A DNA stretch of 64,000 nt, taken from Hyparrhenia diplandra (Eukaryota > Streptophyta > Magnoliopsida > Poales > Poaceae). Below are positions 10,360 through 25,300 of this stretch, piece after piece. The translations under genes and the position numbers were made by a program. The notes under the pieces were generated by a model. It had not been told where the DNA came from. It saw nothing but the letters and a program-made list of their open reading frames with translations, and did no database searches. The DNA is taken from contig JADLZK010005832.1 of the NCBI GenBank assembly GCA_015847255.1, positions 1 to 64,000 of the forward strand. The letters are read 5' to 3'. Each line of letters begins with the position of its first letter. Position 1 is the stretch's first letter.

Positions 10360-13300
10360 CTGAAAAAATAACAAGAGTTGTGGTGCATCATATACATCCC
10401 TATGGAGGGGAAAGGAAAACATATAATGATAAGTTCATTGGAAATAAAAAGTACCTTTTTCATGTTTATTCTCTTTCCAGTTCTATAGTCCCCTTGAAGC
10501 TTACTAGCAAGAGTTGGTTCCATGACCAGGCGCAATTGCTCTGCCAGTTCTTGGGACAATTTCATAGTTGCCAGCTCAAGATTTTTCCAGTCCACAATAG
10601 ACCTTTTTGCCTCTGCATCAGTGATGTCCAGATCCATCTGAGAAGGAAATTCCTTGTCAGTAGTTAAGTCAATAAGAGCTATTTTGTCATCTGCCGGGGG
10701 TCGTTTGAAGGAAACAAGATCTTGGAAAGGGTGATCTATTCTGCTTTCAACTAAATTTTGAATGGATGTATCAGTTTGAATCTCTCGGCCATCAAATTCA
10801 TTGGCATTTTCAGACTTGCTGGGAAGTGCTTGTGAAGTTTGAAGGTAAGGCACCTCAGGGTTATCAGGTGTTCTCTCATCACTTGGTTCCAATTTCCTGA
10901 CACGGCTTTCATCTTCCAAGAAAGATTGATTAATTTGATTGAGATCATTGGTCTGGTCAGCTGTTGCAGCACCCAATGCCTGAGAGGTGCTCTGCTCACC
11001 CTCAGGCACATAACGAAATTCAGCAGTGTCCTCATTACTATCATTTCCAGTTTCTGGTTGATGATCCTGAGTATCAGCTGAGACTTTGGCCCGTTCTTTC
11101 CAGTCTTCCAATGCATCTCCAATGCTCCTGAAAGGATTTGTCTGCTTGATGTGCTGCTGAGCATCATTTTGCATATCTGGCTTGGAGTTGGATAATAGTC
11201 TTGAATCATCACCAGCATTGGGCATAGATATTTCCATATTGGGCACTTCATTTCCTGAAAAATTTACTGAAGGAGCAACAGCGCCGTGCATATCACTGCT
11301 GTTGGCCAAGTTGGCTTCAGATTCTCTGTTAGAATCTACTTGCATATTGTCAGGCTGTAGGCTTTGTGATGGAGGCATAAGTGAATCGGTCTTGTCCAAT
11401 TGGTGTGTATCCATCTCACCTTCTTTTTGTGTTTACATCTTCAACGTGATCCCCTTCATTATCTACCAGACCATCACTATGCTGTGCCATATCTCCTTCC
11501 TCCATATCATCTGAAGCATCTAACCTCTCATCTGCTTGCTCCGTTTCTTCAGTACCTATATCTTCATTGCCAGCATCTCTTTCCTCAATTTGTTCTTGTT
11601 CCTCCATGTCAACATCAACGGAATCATTCTCTGGTTCAGGGATTTCAGGCCCAGTCTGGTCATCATATGCATCAGCTTTGTCCATGACTTCATCAGTATT
11701 CAGATCAGTTTCATCACAGGTACTAGGATCATGTTCCAAATTATTATTTTTGCCTTCCTCAGAATCCATTTCCATAGGATCTTCCTCCTCAATAGAACCA
11801 TCGTCCTTAGCTCTCAGTTCCCTATCATCCTGTTCTCTCCCTTTGGCTGATGAGCCTGACTCATATTTCTCAATAGATGTCTTAGGATCATCATCTTCAT
11901 CCTTATCCCATGATTTCTTGCCAACCACTTCACTTGCATCACCAGTATCACCCATCTGATTATCCAAGTTATCCTCATCTTCGCCACCTGAGTCTTCGTC
12001 TTCAGGACCCTCAGAAACATCAGATAATTCTGCATTAAAATCGTCTTGCATTTCAACAGCTTTATCATCATTCTTAGGAGCTGGATCTGCCTTACATGTC
12101 AAGTCCTGCAACACGAAAGAAGGACAGCTTCAATGAAGCATACAGAAACTGCTACGGTTAAAGTATATATCACTCATATACATTTCCAATTTAAGGCTGG
12201 GGTATTTGTTTCATCCCGTTATCAAAAGAAGTTTGAAGGATGTAATGAGCACACTAACCTTACTATCACCAAGTTGTGATTCATCATCTATATCAGAGCT
12301 TACACTCTTTTGACCATCCCCTTCACCCATGCCAGTTCCACTTCCAACAGCATCTTGCTGTAGTTCATCCTCTGCATCTTCTGCTGTATCTTCGGTGGAA
12401 CCAAACCCCTCCGAAAATAGATGAATAAAAAGGTCCCCAAGTGCAAGAGTCATTTCAGAAGTCTGAAACCAAGAGAAAAGGCCTTAGAAAAACGAAATTA
12501 ATCATTATCTTACCATATTTTACCAAAATATAAGAGGACAAGTCTGAAGTTCCTCCAAACATGAAATACTTACTGTTCTGTGTGCTTCTAGAAGTTCAGA
12601 AAGTATCCCTTCTGCTGATGACAGGATCACACCCAGCCAAGCATGAAGATGCATTAGGTGCACCTCTATACTAGTACGTATCTCAGGTTTATAGTCAACC
12701 AGCAACCTCTGTTGCAAACAATTACAAATGAGATGGTATAACAAAAAAATTATACAGATAAGAAAACAGTGTAAAGGTGATGGCACAAACCACTAGAATA
12801 CAAATCTTTTCACCAGCAGCACAAATATCATCCAATTTAAGATTCATAATGCATGTCTGCAAAGTATCTTTCCATGATGCAACATTACCAACTGGTGAAT
12901 TATCAGCTCGATCACTGCATACTTCATGATCAGTGAGCTTTCCGAGAACACCAACAAATAGCATGAAAGTTTCCTTCAAAATTTCAATATACGAAGCTTC
13001 AAGCTTCAAGCATAGCTTATGATTTACAATTTGTCTTGGGTTCTTCATTGCCATCTTTCCCTACATCAGTCATGAATATTTAAGGATAAAAGATCCACAT
13101 AGAATATAAAGGAAAAATGCCTAGTTAAATCAACATGTAACATGCTACAAAGGAAACTACCTAGTTAAATCAACATGTAGCATGCACTATTTGGACTGAA
13201 GTAAATTCTGGTTGAAACAGAGGAAAAAAGAAATGAACTGGAGATGCGCCGCTCCAATCAAAGTGGGGCATATGATTGATTTTCCATTTCACCCATGTTT

Positions 13301-16300
13301 CTCAAAAAAATGCCACAATTGCCTACCCCTCTCTTCTTCCTCAGGCCCCACCTAGTCACCTCTCCTCTCCCTATCCCTATCCCTATCCCTATCCCTATCC
13401 TGAGAGAGGAACAAAATCATCTCCTGGGCAGTGTGGGCAGATGCTGTGGATGTGACTGCTCAGGCCTGCCATCTTTATACAATGTGGTGCATTGGTTGCT
13501 TGGAACTCAACCAATAAGGATGAAAACTAATCCTAACCGACCATAACAAATCTATGCTTCTAGATCCTTGCTATATGATATTTATTCTTATTAACAAAAG
13601 TAAGTTCAAGCATATATACAGAACTACTCAAAATAGGATAGGTAACTAAACAGTCATTCAAATACATAGCAGCACAAACCTTCTCCAGCAATTCCTCCAA
13701 ACGGGAGATAAGAACTTTCTTAACGGATCCCACTGTAAGATCCTGGTGGCATTGAACCTGCATGTCTTCTCTCAATGAATCTATAAGCTGGCAATTATCA
13801 GCAAAAAGCTGCTCCATCTCTGCTGTAGCAAGAGGCATACTCTTATATGCATCTGCAAATATATTATTGGATCCAAGCAAATATTCATCCAACAACGAAT
13901 CTATATGCTGGCAATTAACAGCAAAAAGTTGCTCCATCTCTGTTGCAGCATGAGGCATACTCTTATATGCACCAGTAAATATATTATTGCATCCAAGCAA
14001 GCATTTATCTAACAACTCCTGCAAAAAAAAAAAAAAAAAAAAGATAGAAAGAGTTACAAGGCACATAATTATATCACTGAGTGCACTACTTCTCATATGC
14101 CCCTTAAGCTCAGAACCCCAAAGGAACCTCAACAGGGGTGGTAAAGGGCCCTCTAATTTAGCCTAGAAAATTTAAGGATCAGGCCGGATTAGGATCAGGC
14201 CGTAAAACTATATAATTTTGAACTAATAATGGAAAAGGGCCAAGTTGGATTGTGAAAGAAAAAAAGGGCCCGATCCATTACCACCCATCACACTAGCTTC
14301 AACTTATTTTGAGCTTATCTTGAGGGATTCTAAGATTTATTGAATGAAACCAAAAATATAAGACCCCTGTTTGATCAAGGTTCACTACAACCCATACGCT
14401 AAACAGAAAGGCAACAGAAATTATTAAGTTTACCTTAGATTCAGAAAATTTCAAGATGAACTTTCCAAGAAGAGATGAGATCTCCTCAACTTCTATGAAG
14501 TTGTCACAAGAGTTATAATGGCAATCCTTGAAGCTTCTGAGCAATAAGTTGGAGTCTGTTGTCATAGTGAGTACAGTATCAAATAGTTTCTGCATTTAAA
14601 AAATAGCAAAATGATGTGTTAGCCACCGTGCTGTCAAAAATGTGCATAAACACTAGCTCAAGACACATCAAAATTGTAAAATACAAAAGATTAAAAAACT
14701 TAAGCAGAAACTCTACCTTTTGCTGCCACATGGAACTCAGCAGCATATTTTGGCTTGATGATAGAGATTTACTCTTTCCTATTCCTATAAAGGATAACAA
14801 GTGAGTTTGCAAATTGATTTTCAGGCCCTAAAAGGAAAAGGCATAAGTCGAGAAGTACCTCCAGAACCTAATAAGAAAATAGCATGCCGGAATTGCTTCA
14901 GCTGATCAAATAGATTATAAGCAAGATGCCGTTGTTCAGACAACACAGTCAACAGATGACTCATAAAGGACGTGGCCTTGTTAACCTGTAGGTTGCTCAA
15001 AGCATAAATACAAAACTGATATACGCTGATCTACAGCACCAGATATTAAAAATAACTAGGAACTGACCTCCTCTAAACCTAGATCTTTGTTAAATTTCAA
15101 AGAAACCTGTCGAAGTTGTTGCATCATTGCCAAACATTTGAAGTATTGCTGATTTGCATGCTTCCAGTTATCTGTGCTCAATAGTGTGGAACGATTGATG
15201 CTAACACCTTCCAGCATTTTCTGCGAGTGCACTTGCTGTAGTAAATGTACAGTATCATATGACTGCTCCAAGAACAATGGACTTGATGCAGCCAGCTCAT
15301 CACCCCACTGGAAGTAAGAGAAAAATTGTATAAAAAGCTCTTCTCTTTTGGGCAATGGAGTAAAGGAATGTCAAGGTTATATTTTGTTTGGTCTCACGTT
15401 ACAGAATTATTATTATTAGTAGTATACAACTATAAAAACAGGGAATTAGCTTGTTTTAGCACTAAAGTACCTCATGACCCATTGGCCTGTGTTTTGTTAG
15501 TCCACATTCCTCAAGAGTTTTGAACAGATTGGATAGAGCTGTTTTCTTCTGATTCTTTTTCCCATGCTTCACTGTACTAGCAAAATTAGCTGCCCCACAG
15601 ATTCTCTCAAGTGAGACCCAAAATAACTGCAATCCGTCATTTAGCTCAATTTCACTCTGCTGGTGCTTCACATTGTGTACAATATCTGCATATTCTGCCA
15701 AAAAAATGAAAGTTCGTAACACACTAGACGGAAAAGAAAGATGGAATCTTTTTTCTTTTTTCTTTTTGTGTGTGTTGGGTGTGGGGAGATACAGACCTTT
15801 GGCACTAGGAACTCCAACGATACTACCATTTGATTGCTGCAATGTTTGTAATGATAAAGAAGTCTCACTTGCCCACTTGTGGTACCACAAAACCTGCAAG
15901 AAAGCAAAATAAACATAAATTGGTGTGATAATTAAGGAATTAATAGTACAAATATGATCAGCTTTACAGGCTACCTTTTGTTAAATTTTTCAGTGTCAAC
16001 AGGAAGCTGTGATTCAGGCCTCTGAGGATCAAGCCAGCACGGAACCTTCCTTGATGTGGCTTCTTCATTCAGTAGAATGATGACAGGACTTTTCAAAATA
16101 TCCTTTACAAAATGCAAATAGCATGTCAACTGTGTTACCAAAAGAGCTAATGACTTGGACACCAACAAGGCAACTGATTCCTTCCAGTCACATATTAGTG
16201 GCCGTTTTAAGTTGTGTGCAGTCAAGCATACCAAAGTTTGGTTACAAACTAAATTTTTATGTACTGAATTTGTATATTTTTTGAAAACACCAGATTTTCA

Positions 16301-19300
16301 TAGAAGTAATCATTTTTTTCAAAAAGTAATACTTTACTCACAAAAATATATTAAAGCAGAAGGTACTAGTCAAAGTTGTTTTTTGACGGCGTGGCTGATG
16401 TCCAAAGCTTTACCAATATTATTTGTGACAGGAGGGAATAGCTCAATAACAATGATGTTATTACAATAAATGAACAAATAATACAGAACCGCGCAGTTGC
16501 TCAGTTGGAATTGCCCTATTCTAAAGACAACCAGTAGGGTATCCTCTTCGTAGGGTCAAGTTTATGTTTACAGCAAAAATAATAGCTTTGGAGCCAAAGC
16601 ATTGCTAAGCATAAAGACATCAAGCAATAAACACAATAATAATAAATACATTGAACTATTGCAGAAACTTAAAAAAATACTTTCATAATAAACTTAAACA
16701 CATCAAGTAATCAGTACATACATTGAACCGTTGCAGAAGCTTAAAAATCTTTTGCCTAGTCCTTTTAAAATTTTCAATAGAAGCACTACTATATGGTGCT
16801 TGCTCCCAGCTGTAAAGCTTGACGTGATCTTTCAACTCCTTCTCAATTCTTTCTTTACCATCTTCAATTTTCCCATGAACACTTGAGGTTGAAAATTTTG
16901 TTAGAACCACGTGGACAAAAGAAACAGAAATACTTTGAAGAGTGACTTACAGTGATAAAAACTGCATGTAGTAGCCAAACACATTGTACAGAATATTCTG
17001 GATTTTCTTCACCGCAGTACTGTCGAGTGGACAAATGAAAAAAAATCAGAATAAGGATAATTAATTATAGTGGGAACTTTAAAATAATTTCAACAGCTAT
17101 GCTGAACTTTTTTTTTTTTTTGAGATCACATGATGGGCGTGTTTTTCAATACTGAACTAACTTAAACAAAGCAAACAGTACTGATCAAGTTTTGATCTCA
17201 CCTTGAATAACAGCCCATGCTAGCACCAGTAGAAATCTCACCATGGAAGGCAAAGAGAATATGTAAGCGTCTCTTGTATTCTCCAAGACTTGATGTTTGA
17301 ACAAATTCCTCAACACTAAATTTGCAGACCATTTTTGGATTAGAAAAAAATATATGTTTTTAGGAAGGAGAGAAAAAAAAAATGTGTTACCTTCTGACAA
17401 TAGACAAATCCTCATCCATTGGAATACAAGAAGTCTGAGTAAGTAACGCCGCAATGGAAACCACAGCTACACAAGTACAACAATATTCTGTTAAACCAAA
17501 AATCAAGCAATAAAAACTAAATAAGCTTGAGAGTAATATAAACACACCTTTACAGCATTCATCTCATGCTTTGCCTGGACCTCCTCCAGCAGTATAGGCC
17601 AGCAATCTAACTCGAGTCTTTGCCATGAATGCACAAGCAAGAATATTGACGCGAGATGATCTGCAGGTAAAAGGAGATTAAAACGAAATACAATGCTATA
17701 ATTTGACAGAAACATATTTTTCAGATGTTGAGCTTATGACACAATGTGCCAGGAAAATTGAAAGAAAAAACAATTATGATAATTTAACCAACTGTAGATG
17801 ATTAATTTAAATTTTTTTGAAAATACCATACATAATCCATTTTTGAGGAAAACTACAGAATTTAACTGAAATGGCATTGGCATCAGAAAATGTGCACAAA
17901 GGTTTGTCAGGGTTTAGCTTTACCTTTCAGAAAGAACTTGGAGTCATTTTCTTGCAATGTTTGAGCTTTCCCAGCCAGCAGTTGCAATCCAAGTAAGACC
18001 TTAAGAATAAGAAATATAACAAGAAAAAGAAAGGACAAATCAGTACTTAAAAGCCAGTAAATACTACACAAACAACCATTGAATAACAGACCTTCGAAAT
18101 TGGTGTGCTCAGGGGCATCGCCAAAAGGGAAGTAATTAGATCCAATATTTTCAAGAGACCAGGGTGATCAGGCCATTCATCCAAATAGTTATTAACTCTC
18201 TCCTGAAGTGTAGTTAGTGACCCCACCATCTTGAACAATACAGGAGGATTTGGATCCTGCAATAAGCAAAGTTACTAAATACATGAAAAGAAACCGATGA
18301 TCATCAAGGTACAATCTGAAAGATGTCATACCTTGTAAGCATTATAACCATTGCAATCTTGAGATGTTTTTGCACAAGATCGTTGGTATTCCAGACAAAC
18401 ACGAAACAGGTGCTCAGGCATGAGCTTCTCATCAAACATAGAACAAGTTAATTCCGGGAGATCTGAAAAATAATAACAGTGAGCCAATGTTACACATACA
18501 GCACTGTTTGAAATGGAAGCAATAAAATTTACCTTTAAGTATTCTTGTTCCCAGCTCATATGATTCTATGAAGGACTGGATTTTCTGTGCATCACTAACT
18601 TGGCATTTGCGGGGCTGAAAGAAATTCAAACAGGAAATTATCAATTAGCTATGAAATTGTACACAATGACACAGATAGGTATTTACAATTGAGTAAAATA
18701 CATAGCAGTCCCTAAACTTGTCCCAGGGTGTCAGCCAGGTCCCTGAACTCTTAAAATGTATTTTTTGGCAGACATTGTCTGACTGTGTGGCCAAAAGTCA
18801 CTCGGCATAAGGAGATTGGACGACTGGGCATTGAGAGTAAATGGCTTTGGCTAGCTAAAACTCAGCCACATAAACCTTGGGCGGAGCTCCATATCCAAGT
18901 CATTCTTCTGTAAGGGGTCTCTTCTCTGTGGCTGTGATCACCAGTGTTGGAGACGCAAACTCCACTCTTTTCTGAACAGATAATTGGCTGCATGAAAAAT
19001 CGATTGCTATCGTTCCTCCTCAGCTCTTTTCCTTGGATTCTAAAAGGAGGGCTAAAAGATGTACAGTATGTGAAGCCATGGTTCAGGATAGCTGGGTGCT
19101 AGATATTCAGGGGGCTTTATCAGTTACGGCTCTTGCTGAATATTGGGGGTCTGGGAGTTAATAATGAAGTCCAGCTTCAGCCTAATACACCTGATTAGCA
19201 CCGTTGGAGTTTCTCATGTTCTCCAGGTCTCTATTCAACAGAGCCAGCCACTTTTTTATCAGGTCAATTTCTTTTGAACCTTGTGAGTTGATTTGGAGGA

Positions 19301-22300
19301 CCTGGGCACCTAAAAAAAGGTCAAATTTTTCTTTGGCTTGATGCACATAACAGGTGTTGGACAGCAGATTGGTTGGTCCTATCCAGACCCGTGTCCTTAA
19401 TATGATCAAGATGCTGAAAACATACAATATATATTATCCAATTGGGTTTCGTCATTTTGGACTGTTGGATCAGTCCCCTTCCCCCAGAGATGATAGAGCA
19501 TTCTATGATTGGTGGATGAGAGTTAATAATTTGGTCTCTGGTGAAATTAAGTGTGGCCTCAACTTGTTGATAATCCTCACTGCAAGGAAGTTGTGGAATC
19601 ATCATAATGATTGTGTTTTCAATGGGAATAACCCTAGCATGCTCATTGTTAGACAAATCCTTGAAGAGGTACACCGTACACCTTTGGGACCTTGCAGGCA
19701 CTACAGGTCCTGCCCATCTAAAGGTCGCTAGATGATGATGATTGTTGGGCCTGGTCATGGTTTGATGTGAAAGGCACATTTGTTTCTGGTATGAGTTCGT
19801 AAGAGTGTGTTTGTGCGAACGTGGATGGGTGTGTTATAATTTATTTGGTTTCTCCTCCTTAATGCATTGATACACAGGTCTCCTGTGTATTCTACGAAAA
19901 AAAAAGGGTCTTCAATTCCCTTTCTGTGTCATCCAGGCCCCTGAATTGTCACAGTGTGTCATTTAGATCCAAACAGACACGATCCACTCCAAGTCACAAC
20001 GCCACATGCCACAGTGGTTGGATCCACAACTCATTATTGACTGGGGCAAGAACTTAATGGCAAAGCAATCATTCACTTACCAATTCCGCTTAAGGAGCAC
20101 TAGCTTTGACCTTGCTGCCACCACCAAGGATGACATCATGGCCTCTGATGTGGAGGATAATGAAGGCATAAGTGTAGGGATGGCGCGTTGGCGACAGTGA
20201 TGTGACACCACACTAGATTGGAACATGGAAGGGGAATGCATGAAGATGGAACTAGAAGAGAGAGGAAGAGCATGTAGATGGAGTGCTAGAGACCGATATG
20301 TGGGCAAGGTTGGAGCTCATTTGGACCTAGATGACACACCTAGACAAGTCCGATAACCTAAAAATGAAACTTTGAGAGTTCTAGACCTGGATGACACCTA
20401 AAGACAAGTTCAGGACACTCATGAATTTCACTCTTTATTACTATTTATTCTCGCCCTATTTACTACATGCAAAAGAAACAGAAAACATCTGAACATCCAG
20501 ACTAGCATACAGATAAATTATTACAGTTATTTCATTATATAATTTTATTATACCTTCTCAAAAAGATCTGGCGAACCAAACAATTGGTCATGTATGGTCA
20601 CAATACATTTTAGAGCAGACTCTGGTATCAGATCCCAAGTATCTTCAACAATACCATTATCCTCATCAGTTCTTTCCTGAAATAAATAAGATTGTTACAT
20701 CAATATGCAACATAAAATATAGACATCCATAAAGAACTAGCATAAGGGCAATACCGTAATTTTTAAAAAATTATGCTCTAGTTTTTCTTCGTTATCTATG
20801 GCACTGCCTTCTGATTCCATATCTGAAAGTAACAGCACATCTTCTTTAAAGATGTCTTCTAGACTGATCGTTCGTGATTTGAACTTGTAGTACTGAGAAT
20901 CATTGCTTTCTTTAGCCTTCAAACGATATTTCATGTTGAACCACATGCTTGTAAAATGATCAAAGGTATCCTTCAATGACTGGAAAGAGAAACTGGTAAG
21001 ATATCTCACTTGGTTTATCTTATGAGTATAAAGCAAAATGACATGGATATGAAAATGCATACCACATAAGATGACTTATCCATGACAAGGGAACAACTGA
21101 CACAATCGGCTGTTCTTACTAAAGAAATATGATGTACTGAAACAAGCATTTCAGACTGGGACTTCTGCAATCAGTACACAAAACATCGCTGAAAGCCAGC
21201 TCGAGAGAAATAAAGAAACCCATATATATAAATTAAATAAACTAATGACATTGAATAAACAAGTAGAAATAGATGCACTAACCACTTTGTCAGCCACTTC
21301 ACCAACATTCAACTGACTTGACATAGCAGCAAGCTTCTTCAACATATCTAAATCTCCAGAACCAGTAATTGTATAATTTGTAAGATCATCAGTCATGTCA
21401 GTTACAACCCTTTCGGTAAAAGACCCAGAAGGAAACTGCATAAAAGCATAAATTGCTCCCTACACATAGGAAATGACAACAAAAGAATATCAGCATCAAA
21501 GTCAATAAGAGTTCGTCACTAGCCAAGGGCATTGTATTGCTTCCTTGCAAGATTTACAAACAAATGTAGTAAAACGGATAGCATCAAATTAATACATAAC
21601 TGTGACAATTTATCAAATTCAACCTAGTATTACCTATACCTAGACCGATACCAGAGTCCACAGTTAAATAAGCATACATTTAGAAATTGATGATGGCAAT
21701 TAATGGAAGAATCATTTAAGGTTCAAATATAGCTGCAAAACTAGACACATACAAGAACTCTATTAATATCCTCTTCTTTAATCTTCTTCAAATACTCCCT
21801 CTGAAGAGAACCAGATAGAGCAATTGCTAAGCCAAGTTTCATTTCATATACAGCAACTTGAATTGGCTGGATCAAATCAACATATTCCCTATAATCTTCT
21901 GTCAGCCTCTTGATAAAGTTCATGGATGTTATCTGCCACAAGATGATTGCAAAGCTAATCAACATAGCTGCAGTTACCAGCAGTAAAAGAAGAATAAATA
22001 GGCCAATAGGCTCTCAGCAAGAAGACACAGAAAATAAGTACCAAAAAATCGCACCTGCCAATTGCAGACTCTGTCAACCTCTAGTTGCCCAAGTACTTCG
22101 CTATTTAAGTTAGCTAACAAGTCCTTGCACTCAGAAAGGCGGTCCTCAAACTCAAGGCATGCAGCAATGAGACTCTTGTGCTTAGATTGTCGAGGACGAA
22201 ATACAACCTGCAAAAATGCACACAAGGTTAGGCTCACCAGTTCTCCATTCCATTACAAGCACAAACAGACTGCATTAATCAATACTGGCTGATGATCAAT

Positions 22301-25300
22301 CATATGGTTCAGTACATTCTCTGAAGATAACCAGACATACAAATTTCTACAAGAGAGAACAAAAATAATAGAACCACCATCACCAAAGGTATCATGACCA
22401 AGGACAGAACCTAATACAACCTAAACTGTCCAGAGATGCAGATAAGTAGTGTCAGACAAAAATAAATCTTAGGGCCTGAAATGGTTGCTTGCATTGCATT
22501 TAATCCGCTGCATCAACAAGACCTCGCACCTCTTGGTATGTACCTTTCCAGAGGTCCGCGCTGATCTGCTTCTCAAGGAACTTACCGTAGCGCATTGGTC
22601 GACCACGCTCCCTCCACCCCTTCTTGCTTCCACCAGCACTAGCGCTGGTGACAATGCCCGCTTGCCGCGCAACACCAAGTCCAGCATTCTGCGGAATACG
22701 GCACAGCCACCGTCCAGCAGTGGCTCGGGGGATCCACCACCAGCAGCAATAGCTCACTCTGGATGTGGCGACAAACATGGGAAGCGCAGAGGCAAGGGCA
22801 AGCAAGCAGGCTGCAGCAGTTGCCCCAGGGTCCGCCCCGCCTGCCTAGCCATGGACCAAGTCCATCCACATGTGGCGTCTGCCTCTGGCACCCTTCCTTG
22901 CCTGCCGCCCCTGCTCTCCAAGTGGCCCCAGCCAGCATTCATGTGCTAGCCGCAGGCCCTTGTGGCCACTGGCCAGTGCCAAGGGCCACTGGTCAGCGCC
23001 TCATCTAGGCTTCTACAACGCCATGGTGGAAATGCCGTCATGGGCTCAGCAAACATTAGCGTTCTCCTTGTGTTGAACAGATAGTCGGCTAGGCCCTTGG
23101 GTGCCTCCGGTATACGATAGTCTGTTATGGTTTTCTATAACTTGATTGTTAGTATTAGGAAAAGACTAATTATTACTGCCTGCAAGAGCAAGTCCTCTAC
23201 TGGCTACAAGTTATTGCATAGCAACTTCCTAGCAAGTAGACTTAGACTAAAGACCTAACTGCTACAGCAGTCAAGGTCCTCTCCTTGTAATTACCAGGAA
23301 AGCCTCTAGGGCTGCTTGTATCAGGATCATCATGCACATTATAAATATGCAGCAACCCCCCCAGTTAGTCATATAATACTAGTAGGCAAGGATATCTTAA
23401 GGTGGTCATACTTGCATAAACCAACCCTAGATCATCCTGTCTGAAACAGTCTCTAGCTGATAAGCTGAGTCAATACCCTGTGGGAGCGAATTTTCAGGCT
23501 CGGGTTAAAAAAAATCCCCTCTTCCGTCCCATGCCATAACACAGGTCTAAGGTCCAGCCCCGGTCGTGGTTGTTCTCACATGGGCTACGGTTCTGTTGTG
23601 TGGCGGGGCAGGGTTCAAGGGTTTTCTCAACCTGCGTGAGGTCTTCCCCTTAATGCAATACCTGGGGCTGTCTTAACCCCCCGCATAGTTTTTCTATATG
23701 CACCTGTACTCTACAGGCCCAAGATCAATCTATTGTTTTCCCATCCAATTCCATTGCTTTCACCAAATAAACAACAAAAATGCCAGAAGCTCACAACATG
23801 CAAATAATTGATACCTGCTACCTCCGGTCAAATAATTTTGCCATTTGTGACGAAGGAACCTAGCAGAAAACAAACAGTTTTTACCCTATCTAGAACGTCA
23901 TATTAATTTGACTGGAGACGCATCTTTTTAAAATGCAGAAATGAACAGGAAGAAATGGGAAATGGATGATGTATAATTGTAATAGGACCTTTGCTCGGGT
24001 GTCTTTCTCATCAATTTCCAGTGATTGCAATAACGTGTTGTCATGGCTATCTTCAGGGGAGCTAGAACCAGCCAATTCCTCACAATCATGACGAACCTGT
24101 AACATCCAGCAGACATAAATTTACCAGTCTTTTCCCTTTTCTTTCTTAAAAAGATGAATATCAATTTGATGATAAGCCACATAGCTCAATTGATAATCGA
24201 ATGCTTGCATGCGTATTAAAAAAAAAAAATGTTCTTCCTGGCATCTCATTAGCTCAATTGATAATTGAATGCTTGCATGCGTATTCAACAAAAATGTTCT
24301 TCCTTGCATCTCGTTATGTATATGAAACTGACAATTCGGAATACGGATTTCAAGTTATGCACCAAGGTCAAGAGAGATGTTTTACCTTTTCCTCAAGCTT
24401 CACCAGTGTAAGTTTTTCCAAAATATGTGAATGCTTGTATGTAGATTTAAATGTAGGATCTGGACTGTATGAGCTCAACAATAACTGGAAGCGTAACTCT
24501 CCAATACGCACCCAAGCAGCTCCAGTATGCAATAAAGAGTCTGCACGAAATGATGAAACTATCAGAAACAACAGAAAATGTAAACAACAAAAATAGCATA
24601 AACTAGAACCTTCTGCGTGGTGAGGGGAAACAAGTACAGGAGACTTGTAATAGGTGGTTCTTACATCTAAATCCAGTAAAATCAAATCAGCAGAGTAGCG
24701 TATGACTGAATCATTCAACATAACCATATATTGTACCAAAGGGGCAACAATTTTTGATACTTTAAATGACAAATCAATCCGTTGTGGAATAGAAGTACAA
24801 AAGAATTACCAGGGTGTTGGATGATAAATTGATAACATAACAAAAATATAATAATATAACAAAAAGAATTACAGAGCTTTAGGGACATGGTGAGATAAAA
24901 AAGGAATACCATGGGAGTAGGATGAATACAAGTCCATAAGCAAGGATTCTATGAGTTTATCTGACTTTGAGAGTGAAGCCAATACTCCGTGGGTTGAGGA
25001 TGACAACAGAGCACAAATGGTGTCCAGATCTTTTTTCTGCAATGGAGAAGAGTGGGTCAAGAAAATGTGAAGCATCAGCAAAAGTAGCTGAACCAAACAA
25101 AATTATAACATGAAAGAATTAGCGCTATCTACACAGATTTACTTTACTTGTCAGCAAAATTTGCACACAAACCAACAAGAAATTACAAAAGAAAAAAGGA
25201 ATATCACATTTTTCATTGTACATCTAAACAATGCATTTAGAATGGAATGTATTGATCATAGACATGGCATCATATAGAAGTAGAGAACTCTTAATTTGAT

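Larger units (their letters stand above)
12259..18614 (-). other. MDN1: MDN1 exons 42-61, linker, second half
   Basis: Exons: 18533-18614, 18332-18462, 18092-18256, 17924-17999, 17548-17660, 17391-17466, 17202-17315, 16951-17019, 16722-16932, 15975-16102, 15797-15893, 15471-15694, 15068-15307, 14859-14985, 14717-14784, 14434-14589, 13680-14018, 12791-13060, 12574-12708, 12259-12462. Phases agree except at two exons. Exon 17391-17466 starts as LWFPL but must end in another frame to join VEEFVQTSS, so it seems one base short. Exon 15975-16102 is 128 bases where the neighbours require 129; a four-A run just before its donor is the likely site. The last exons become acidic ahead of the D/E-rich exon. 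Confidence 0.8.

Noticed and set aside
11567..11959. Serine-rich open frame on the plus strand
   Set aside because: It is the antisense shadow of the D/E-rich exon of MDN1.
13366..13400. Interstitial telomere repeat
   Set aside because: The unit is CCCTAT, not the plant CCCTAAA, and it is only about five units long.
19354..19731. Possible separate gene inside an MDN1 intron
   Set aside because: The phrases match the C-terminal tail of LINE ORF2 and the region ends in poly(A), so it is a transposon remnant.
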